DNA of 64,000 bases from Limnohabitans sp. Jir72 (GTDB lineage Bacteria > Pseudomonadota > Gammaproteobacteria > Burkholderiales > Burkholderiaceae_C), in NCBI RefSeq assembly GCF_003063575.1, contig NZ_NESC01000004.1, forward strand, positions 186,001-250,000. Reading direction: 5' to 3'. Within the stretch, counting starts at the first letter, position 1. Each line of letters begins with the position of its first letter. The position numbers and the translations under genes were made by a program. Below are positions 58,776 through 64,000 of this stretch, in pieces. Below the pieces are notes generated by a model. That model searched no databases, had not been told where the DNA came from, and was given only the letters and a program-made list of their open reading frames with translations.

Positions 58776-59056
58776 GAAGGCGCTCCGGGCGTGATGCGGG
58801 GTGAATGGCCTGCGGGATGGCTGGAAGGGTATTGCGCGCATTGGGGGGTGTTGGACACCCATGCCCGGTCGGCATCGCTCTGGACATCCTGCTCGGCATC
58901 CATGGCTTCGCACACCGCATCCAGCGCCTGCTGACGCCCCATGCGGACCAGCCAGACCTCGAGAGCCAGCAAAGCCGCGCTCAAGCCCACGCTGCCCCAC
59001 ACATAAGCGCCATAGCCGCCCATGGCCCAGAACTCCGAAGTGCTTTGCCAGATCAT
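58772..59056 (-). CDS. ccmD: Heme exporter protein CcmD, with long C-terminal extension
   Basis: The 94-residue protein begins [20 protein letters not shown], the CcmD signature, followed by a membrane helix ([16 protein letters not shown]). CcmD is usually 45-70 residues; here some 45 extra residues ([14 protein letters not shown] and Pro-rich end) continue after the basic loop. It helps release holo-CcmE from CcmABC. The tail is antisense to nothing recognisable and may be dispensable. Confidence 0.88.
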   Translation of the reverse strand: MIWQSTSEFWAMGGYGAYVWGSVGLSAALLALEVWLVRMGRQQALDAVCEAMDAEQDVQSDADRAWVSNTPQCAQYPSSHPAGHSPRITPGAPS

Positions 59057-59811
59057 GCGACGCCCTTCAAAAGCCGGTGCGCCTGCACTTCAGGCAGTTG
59101 CTGCACCCAGCCCGCGTGGCTGTCGCGCACCAGCATCAAGCTGCGCACGCGCCACAGGGCGATGGCTGCGGCGTACAACCAAATCGCCAGGCTCATGAGC
59201 AGCATGCCGGTCATCATCACACTGGCCATGCGCGGCGATTGCCTGAGCGAGACCGACGCGCCCTGGTGCAAGGTGTTCCACCACTTGACCGAAAAATAGA
59301 TGATGGGCACGTTCACCGCCCCCACCAGCGCCACCAAGGCACCGGCCCGGTCCGAGCGGCGAGGGTCTTCAATCGCCGAGGTCAGTGCGATGTAGCCCAC
59401 ATACAAAAACAGCAGGATCAGCATCGAGGTCAACCGCGCGTCCCACACCCAATAGGTGCCCCACATCGGCTTGCCCCACAAGGCCCCGGTCCACAGCGAC
59501 AAAAACGCCAGCAAGGCCCCGGTGGGCGCGAGTGCCCGCGTCATCAGGCCCGACAAGCGCGTGTTGAACACCAGACCCAGCACGCTCCACAAAGCCATGG
59601 CCAAATAAATCACCATGGCCATCCAGGACACCGGCACATGGATGTAAATGATGCGGTAGGCCTGGCCCTGCTGCGCATCGGCCGGCGCCACCATAAAGCC
59701 CACCCACAAACCCGCCAGCGCGAGCACCGTGGCCAGCAGCGCCAGCCAGGGCCACAGCCGCCCGGCCAGAGGGTAAAAGTTTTGCGGCGCAGCGTAGTGA
59801 AAAAGCTTCAT
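59053..59811 (-). CDS. ccmC: Heme exporter/translocase CcmC
   Basis: The 252-residue membrane protein has six helices and the WWD-type motif [19 protein letters not shown]. It loads heme onto CcmE. The start at 59811 matches the family ([20 protein letters not shown]). Overlaps ccmD by 4 bp. Confidence 0.95.
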   Translation of the reverse strand: MKLFHYAAPQNFYPLAGRLWPWLALLATVLALAGLWVGFMVAPADAQQGQAYRIIYIHVPVSWMAMVIYLAMALWSVLGLVFNTRLSGLMTRALAPTGALLAFLSLWTGALWGKPMWGTYWVWDARLTSMLILLFLYVGYIALTSAIEDPRRSDRAGALVALVGAVNVPIIYFSVKWWNTLHQGASVSLRQSPRMASVMMTGMLLMSLAIWLYAAAIALWRVRSLMLVRDSHAGWVQQLPEVQAHRLLKGVA

Positions 59812-59824
59812 GGACGGGTCCTGT

Positions 59825-60544
59825 TCATTCCAGCGCCAAGCGCAATGCCGCAGCACAGGCCCAGGGGCTGAAAGCCGCCGCGCCCAGCAAAAGCGCCAGC
59901 AAAACCGAGACGTGCGCCTCGCCCCCCAGACCGCGCATCTGCGCATCGACCGCGCCCGTGCCGAACACCAGCACCGGCACATACAAGGGCAAGAGCAAGA
60001 GCGACTGCAGCACCCCGCCACCGCGCACACCCAAAGTCAGCGCCGCACCAATCGCGCCCAGCAAGGACAACACCGGTGTGCCGATCAAGAGCGTGAGCGC
60101 CAGCATGCCCAAAGCCTCTGGCCCCAAAGCAAACTGCAAGCCCAAGAGCGGCGACAACAGCACCAAAGGCAAGCCCGAGATCAGCCAATGCGCCAGCAGC
60201 TTGGCGCTGACCAGCCAGGACAGGGGCGCGGCCGACAGTCCCAGCTGCTCCAGGCTGCCGTCTTGGTGGTCAGCCTCGAACAAGCGGCCCAGGCTCAGCA
60301 TGCTGGCCAGCAAGGCCGCCACCCACAGCACGCCCGGCCCGATCAGGCGCAGCGTGGCGGGCTCGGGGCCAATGGCCAGCGGAAACAAAGCGGCCACCAG
60401 CACAAAGAAAAACACCGCGCCCAGCCACTCGGACTTGCGCCGAAACGCCAGGCGCAGGTCGCGCCTGAGCAAACCGGCCATGGCCTGCCAGGGGCTGGGC
60501 AGCACCTGCGACAGGGCAGGGGCCTTGAGGGACTGGGCGTTCAT
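59825..60544 (-). CDS. ccmB: Heme exporter membrane subunit CcmB
   Basis: The 239-residue protein has six membrane helices. The N-terminal LLRRDLRLAFRRKSEWLGAV and ADHQDGSLEQLGLSAAPLS are CcmB signatures. It pairs with the ATPase CcmA. Its ATG overlaps ccmA by 4 bp. Confidence 0.95.
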   Translation of the reverse strand: MNAQSLKAPALSQVLPSPWQAMAGLLRRDLRLAFRRKSEWLGAVFFFVLVAALFPLAIGPEPATLRLIGPGVLWVAALLASMLSLGRLFEADHQDGSLEQLGLSAAPLSWLVSAKLLAHWLISGLPLVLLSPLLGLQFALGPEALGMLALTLLIGTPVLSLLGAIGAALTLGVRGGGVLQSLLLLPLYVPVLVFGTGAVDAQMRGLGGEAHVSVLLALLLGAAAFSPWACAAALRLALE

Positions 60545-61194
60545 GCGGCGACCGCCCCACCGCCCAGATGGAAACGTGCACCGGGGCCTTGCAGCTGCAC
60601 ATCGTGGTGGCTGGTCATGACCAGCGCGCCACCCGCGTCCACATGCGACTGCAACAAGGCGCGGGCCGTGGCAGTGGCCTGGGCATCGAGCCCGACCAAG
60701 GGTTCGTCCAGCACCCACAGCCGTGCCGGGCTGGTGCGCAAACGCGCCAGCGCGACACCCTGGCGTTGGCCTTGCGACAAAACACGCACAGGCAAATGCG
60801 CCCGGCTTTGCAGGCCCTGCGCCGCCAGCGCTTGCAAGGCCTGATCGCGGCTGAGCGGCAAGCCACTGACCTGGGCATCCAGGCACAGGTTGTCGCAAGC
60901 GCTCAGATCGTGCTTGAGGCCCAAGGCGTGGCCGATGTAGTGAAGCACCGAACGGTCCGGGCGTGAAATTGACCTTGGCGTTGGGTTTTGTGCGGATTCA
61001 GGCCAGAGCACCTGACCACTGGCCGCAGGGGACAGGCCGCACAGGATGCGCAGCAAACTGCTCTTGCCGCAACCGTTGGCGCCTTCGATGTGCAACCAGC
61101 TGCCTTCGGGCACTGAAAAGCTGACGCCCTCGAACAGTGTCCGCTGGGCCTTTTGGCAGGCCAGGTCCATCGCTTTGAGCACCCAAGACGCCAT
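60541..61194 (-). CDS. ccmA: Heme exporter ATP-binding protein CcmA
   Basis: The 217-residue ABC ATPase has Walker A EGANGCGKSSLL, signature LSQGQRQGVALARL and Walker B LWVLDEPLVGLD. Its energy drives release of holo-CcmE. First gene of ccmABCDEFGHI, about 37 bp downstream of a TGT-N12-ACA site. Confidence 0.95.
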   Translation of the reverse strand: MASWVLKAMDLACQKAQRTLFEGVSFSVPEGSWLHIEGANGCGKSSLLRILCGLSPAASGQVLWPESAQNPTPRSISRPDRSVLHYIGHALGLKHDLSACDNLCLDAQVSGLPLSRDQALQALAAQGLQSRAHLPVRVLSQGQRQGVALARLRTSPARLWVLDEPLVGLDAQATATARALLQSHVDAGGALVMTSHHDVQLQGPGARFHLGGGAVAA

Positions 61195-61230
61195 TGAAGG
61201 GCTTTCTGGTCGGTTGAAGACAGATCAAAG

Positions 61231-61248
61231 TGTAATGATAGATTGACA
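61231..61248. promoter_or_regulatory. Putative PpsR/CrtJ operator upstream of the ccm operon
   Basis: TGTAATGATAGATTGACA matches TGT-N12-ACA and is followed by CTTTG. Read towards ccmA, a candidate -10 TATCAT (61237-61242) lies inside the site, with TTGAAT 16 bp upstream as -35. A repressor bound here would block the ccm promoter. Confidence 0.65.
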
Positions 61249-61341
61249 CTTTGTGCATTCAAGGATCTGCAAATCAGCCAAAAACAAGGGTAAGCACCAA
61301 CATCAAGGCCTGCAAAGATCGGTAAATCAACCGAATATCCG

Positions 61342-61392
61342 AAAAAAAACCGCCCGAGGGCGGTTTCCGTTCCGAGCCAGCAGGCGGCTCGG
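61342..61392 (-). terminator. Terminator after HiPIP gene
   Basis: ACCGCCC-ga-GGGCGGT (61349-61364) is followed on the minus strand by eight T residues. A second short stem, CCGAGCC/GGCTCGG at 61372-61392, precedes it. Both are between the HiPIP stop and the ccm promoter. Confidence 0.85.
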
Positions 61393-61405
61393 GAGGCTGT
61401 GCGCC

Positions 61406-61732
61406 TCAGGCCTTTTTGGCGTAAGCCGAGCACCAGCCCTTGGCGGAGACTTGCTTGCCTGCAAACAAGGGGCAACCGCCGGAAGCTGCGCCGGCCTTGC
61501 CCTGGAACAGGGCGCAGTTGCCGCAATTGGAACCCGCAGCGAACTTGGGGTTTTTGGCCTTGTCGACCTTGGTGGCATCGGCTTTGTAACCCAGACCTGC
61601 GGCCTGAGCATCTTTTTCGTCCACCATGGCTTGGGCGGAGGCCTCGCTCACAGCCATCACAGCGGTGGCGACGGTGGCAGCCTGCATCATGAATACGCGG
61701 CGATTCGAGGGACGGGATGAGAAAAGGGACAT
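61406..61732 (-). CDS. hip: High-potential iron-sulfur protein (HiPIP)
   Basis: The 108-residue protein has a twin-arginine type signal (SNRRVFMMQAATVATAVMA), consistent with export of a folded FeS protein. Four Cys for one 4Fe-4S cluster are in SNCGNCALF, GGCPLFAG and GWCSAY. HiPIP is a soluble periplasmic electron carrier; in many purple bacteria it reduces the photosynthetic reaction centre. AGGAG precedes the ATG. It is divergent from nnrU and bciB, and the TGT-N12-ACA site at 61855 lies between them. Confidence 0.92.
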   Translation of the reverse strand: MSLFSSRPSNRRVFMMQAATVATAVMAVSEASAQAMVDEKDAQAAGLGYKADATKVDKAKNPKFAAGSNCGNCALFQGKAGAASGGCPLFAGKQVSAKGWCSAYAKKA

Positions 61733-61854
61733 GGATTGCTCCTGAAAGGGAAGGTCAGAAAATACTGAGCGATTTATTGTGCGTCAGATCGTTCAACTTG
61801 TCGTGAAAGATGAGATACCTGAGCAATTCACAAAGGAACTGCCGAGACTGCAGT

Positions 61855-61872
61855 TGTCAACCGCAATGGACA
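61855..61872. promoter_or_regulatory. Putative PpsR/CrtJ operator in the HiPIP/nnrU gap
   Basis: TGTCAACCGCAATGGACA fits TGT-N12-ACA and TGTC-N10-GACA. The right end lies 52 bp before the nnrU start and the left end 123 bp before the HiPIP start. No clear -10 is visible, and CTTTG is absent, so this site is less certain than the other three. Confidence 0.55.
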
Positions 61873-61924
61873 TGCCCGTGTCAGAATGCGGCTCAACACC
61901 ATCCCTGTTTCACAAAGGTTTTAC

Positions 61925-62515
61925 ATGCTGCAATTGCTCATCGGCCTGGTTCTCTTCTTAGGCATCCACTCGTTGCAGAGCTTGGCGCCGCAGCTGCGCC
62001 AAAACGCCATCGCCCGCTGGGGTGCGTTGGGTTTCAAGGGCGTTTATGCGGGCATTTCGCTGCTGGGTCTGACCCTGCTGGTGCAAGGCTACGGGCAAGC
62101 GCGTCTGGACCCGGTGGTGCTGTGGACACCTCCTCGCGGCATGCAGCACACCACCATCTTGCTGATGTGGCTGGCCATGGTCTTGCTGGTGGCCGCTTAT
62201 GTGCCCGGCAACCAAATCAAAGCCAAACTTCGCCACCCCATGACCTTGTCGGTCAAGGTCTGGGCACTGGCCCATTTGCTGTCGAACGGGAACCTGGCCG
62301 ATGTGCTCTTGTTCGGCGGTTTTCTGATCTGGTCAGTACTGGTGTTCCGCGCGGCACGCCAGCGCGAGCGCCTGAGCATGCACACCGCCCCCGAAGGCAC
62401 GCTGATCGGCAGCTTGTTGGCGGTAGCGCTGGGCACGGGCGTCTGGGCCGCATTCCTGATGGGCGGCCTGCACCTGTGGCTGATCGGTGTGATGCCTTTC
62501 ACCCGCGCGGTCTGA
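61925..62515 (+). CDS. NnrU family membrane protein
   Basis: The 196-residue protein has five to six hydrophobic segments and starts MLQLLIGLVLFLGIHSLQ, as NnrU does; the isomerase-like family also includes Z-carotene isomerase (Z-ISO) and phytoene-related proteins. NnrU was first linked to nitric oxide metabolism, but here it lies directly upstream of bciB in the photosynthesis cluster. A pigment- or heme-related role is more likely than denitrification. Start at 61925; an upstream ATG would add 13 residues before the first helix. Confidence 0.85.
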   Translation: MLQLLIGLVLFLGIHSLQSLAPQLRQNAIARWGALGFKGVYAGISLLGLTLLVQGYGQARLDPVVLWTPPRGMQHTTILLMWLAMVLLVAAYVPGNQIKAKLRHPMTLSVKVWALAHLLSNGNLADVLLFGGFLIWSVLVFRAARQRERLSMHTAPEGTLIGSLLAVALGTGVWAAFLMGGLHLWLIGVMPFTRAV

Positions 62516-62541
62516 TTGGGCTCGGACCAGAGGCTGCCGCC

Positions 62542-63822
62542 ATGAGCATCTCGCCAGACCACTTTGCTCAAAGCACGCCTTTGGCCAACCCCATCACCGC
62601 CCCCGCCCGCAAGCTGTGCACCGATTGCGGACTCTCGCGCACCGATGACCCCAAGCGCTGTGGCCAGGCCTGCCAGTTCATCCAGCCCGATTACCCGGGC
62701 TTGGAGCAGCGGGTGCATGGCCGTGTGCGCCAACAGGGCAACGCTGCGAACAAGGCCCAGCCCGACGAGTTGTTTTTCGGGCCTTACCAACAGATCCTGA
62801 GTGCCCGCCTGGACCCACCCACGCACGGCGCGCAGTGGACCGGCATCACCACACGCCTGGCCGAGGTGCTGCTCGAAAAAGGCCTGGTGGACGCCGTGAT
62901 CGCCATGGCCGCCGACCCGCATGACCGCTGGCGGCCGCGCCCGGTGCTGGTCACCCGCGCCGAAGACATGGCGCAGTGCCGGGGCATGCGCATGGGCTAT
63001 GCGCCACTGCTCAGCCTGGTGGAGCCCGCGTTGGCGCAAGGCCACAAACGGCTGGCCGTGATCGGCATCCCCTGCCAGATTTACGCCCTGCGGGCCATCC
63101 AGCCGCAGCTCGAGCGCGAGCAAGGTCTGGAGCAGCTCTACGTGATCGGCACGCCCTGCTCGGACAACACCACGACCGAAAACTTTCACCAGTTTCTGGG
63201 CCTGATCTCGGACCGGCCACAGGACATCAGCTATGTGGAGTTCCGCGCCGACTACAAGGTGGAGGTGCGCACCGACCAAGGCGACAAGCGCCTGATCCCG
63301 TTTTTGAACCTGCCGCTCTCCACCCTGCCACCCGACTTTTTCCCGCTGACTTGCCGCACCTGCGTGGACTACACCAATGTGCTGGCCGACATCACGGTGG
63401 GTTACATGGGCGGTCACGGCCAACAGTGGTTGTTGGTGCGCAACGCACGCGGACAAGCGGTGCTCGACGGCATTCAGGCGCAATTGGTCACCAGCGCCCC
63501 CATCAGCAAAGGCAAAAGGGATGGCCCGGTGCGCGGCTTCATGACCAACACCGAGCGCGCCGCCGGGGGCCTGCCGCTGCGGCGCATGCCCGCCTGGATC
63601 AAGCCGCTGGTCAACTGGCTCATGCCCCGGGTGGGGCCGCGTGGTCTGGAGTTTGCACGCGCCCGGGTCGAGATGAAGGCCATCGAGTCCATCCTGCACC
63701 TGCGCCGCGAGGCGCCAGCGCGCATCAAAAACATGTTGCCGCAGCACGTTTGGGATCTGGCGGCCCGCTATGGGCTGAAACCCGAATCCCAACCCGTTGA
63801 CACCTCCACGCCCAAAATCTAA
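62542..63822 (+). CDS. bciB: Ferredoxin-dependent 8-vinyl reductase, BciB-type (F420 hydrogenase beta subunit family)
   Basis: The 426-residue protein belongs to the coenzyme F420 hydrogenase/dehydrogenase beta-subunit family. Cys motifs for iron-sulfur clusters are at LCTDCGLSRTDDPKRCGQAC and LTCRTCVDYTNVLADIT; GIPCQIYALRAIQ and YVIGTPCSDNTTTENF match BciB, which reduces the C8 vinyl of divinyl (proto)chlorophyllide. It lies between nnrU and bchI, supporting bacteriochlorophyll synthesis. The start at 62542 avoids a long nonhomologous upstream frame that overlaps nnrU. Confidence 0.86.
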   Translation: MSISPDHFAQSTPLANPITAPARKLCTDCGLSRTDDPKRCGQACQFIQPDYPGLEQRVHGRVRQQGNAANKAQPDELFFGPYQQILSARLDPPTHGAQWTGITTRLAEVLLEKGLVDAVIAMAADPHDRWRPRPVLVTRAEDMAQCRGMRMGYAPLLSLVEPALAQGHKRLAVIGIPCQIYALRAIQPQLEREQGLEQLYVIGTPCSDNTTTENFHQFLGLISDRPQDISYVEFRADYKVEVRTDQGDKRLIPFLNLPLSTLPPDFFPLTCRTCVDYTNVLADITVGYMGGHGQQWLLVRNARGQAVLDGIQAQLVTSAPISKGKRDGPVRGFMTNTERAAGGLPLRRMPAWIKPLVNWLMPRVGPRGLEFARARVEMKAIESILHLRREAPARIKNMLPQHVWDLAARYGLKPESQPVDTSTPKI

Positions 63823-63841
63823 CTCCAGAGTCCATTTGGAG

Positions 63842-63859
63842 TGTAAATTTAACTTGACA
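63842..63859. promoter_or_regulatory. Putative PpsR/CrtJ operator and promoter of bchI
   Basis: TGTAAATTTAACTTGACA matches TGT-N12-ACA and is followed by CTTTG. Its right end includes TTGACA (63854-63859), and 17 bp later GATGAT (63877-63882) can serve as -10. A bound repressor would cover the -35 box. The right end is 52 bp before the bchI start. Confidence 0.72.
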
Positions 63860-63911
63860 CTTTGCCGTGTCTTTTGGATGATGGGCCGAGAACAGTTTTT
63901 CGGGACGCCCC

Positions 63912-64000
63912 ATGGCACTGACCTTCCCTTTCGCGGCCATCGTTGGTCAAGATGAAATGACCCTCGCCATCCAGGTGGTGGCGGTCGACCCCTCGATCGG
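63912..64000 (+). CDS. bchI: Magnesium chelatase subunit BchI (first 29 codons; cut by window edge)
   Basis: The visible start MALTFPFAAIVGQDEMTLAI is the typical N-terminus of the AAA+ subunit of magnesium chelatase, including FPFxAIVGQxEMxLA and VDPSIG before the Walker A region. BchI, BchD and BchH insert magnesium into protoporphyrin IX. The gene continues past the window. It probably heads the main photosynthesis gene cluster. Confidence 0.88.
   Translation, partial: MALTFPFAAIVGQDEMTLAIQVVAVDPSI

Noticed and set aside
61810..62541. N-terminal extension of BciB (about 244 residues)
   Set aside because: It overlaps nnrU in another frame and does not resemble the family; BciB proteins start near residue 245 of that frame.

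Overview
The window reads as chromosomal DNA of a betaproteobacterium of the order Burkholderiales, most likely a Comamonadaceae freshwater phototroph of the Limnohabitans/Rhodoferax type. This is inferred from gene orders (fmdB-DUF502-aspS, ubiE-Tim44-ubiJ-ubiB, prfA-prmC) and from a bacteriochlorophyll cluster starting at the right edge: a HiPIP, an NnrU-type membrane protein, a BciB-type 8-vinyl reductase and the start of bchI. No rRNA, tRNA, CRISPR array, prophage or transposase gene was found.

Layout. 1-2.9 kb: heavy-metal RND efflux (cusA/czcA-like, cut by the edge, and its adaptor). 2.9-8.2 kb: DUF2789, a DMT permease, an orphan ABC ATPase, katG, and a glycine-rich RRM protein. 8.3-21.1 kb, nearly all on the minus strand: aspS-DUF502-fmdB, a sodium:solute symporter broken by an 8-bp tandem duplication, the ubiquinone genes ubiB-ubiJ-Tim44-ubiE, DUF971, and a 1292-residue FAD/Fe-S oxidoreductase. 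21.3-26.3 kb: ugpBAECQ for glycerol-3-phosphate uptake, interrupted by a pair of hairpin repeats. 26.7-31.9 kb: housekeeping hemA, prfA, prmC and a large FAD dehydrogenase. 31.8-40.1 kb: a signalling island with three Crp/Fnr-family regulators, two NarL/LuxR regulators (one with a pseudo-receiver), a CheB-CheR-PAS protein and a small PAS protein, with no chemotaxis core. 40.2-47.4 kb: an envelope and stress group (DUF2132, DUF883, YqjE-like, a microprotein, an ice-binding-like lipoprotein, OmpA, a 48-residue membrane peptide, a glycine-zipper lipoprotein), then MFS, SET methyltransferase and HU.

47.9-64 kb serves phototrophy: ispH, a second hemA and dxs (isoprenoid and 5-aminolevulinate supply), hemE, the complete ccmABCDEFGHI operon for c-type cytochromes, HiPIP, nnrU, bciB and bchI. 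Four sites of the form TGT-N12-ACA, the PpsR/CrtJ operator consensus, lie in the promoter regions dxs/hemE, ccmA, HiPIP/nnrU and bchI. Three of the four share the longer core TTGACACTTTG. The layout suggests that precursor supply, cytochrome maturation and pigment genes form one regulon. Shadow reading frames are abundant because of high GC and were left out.
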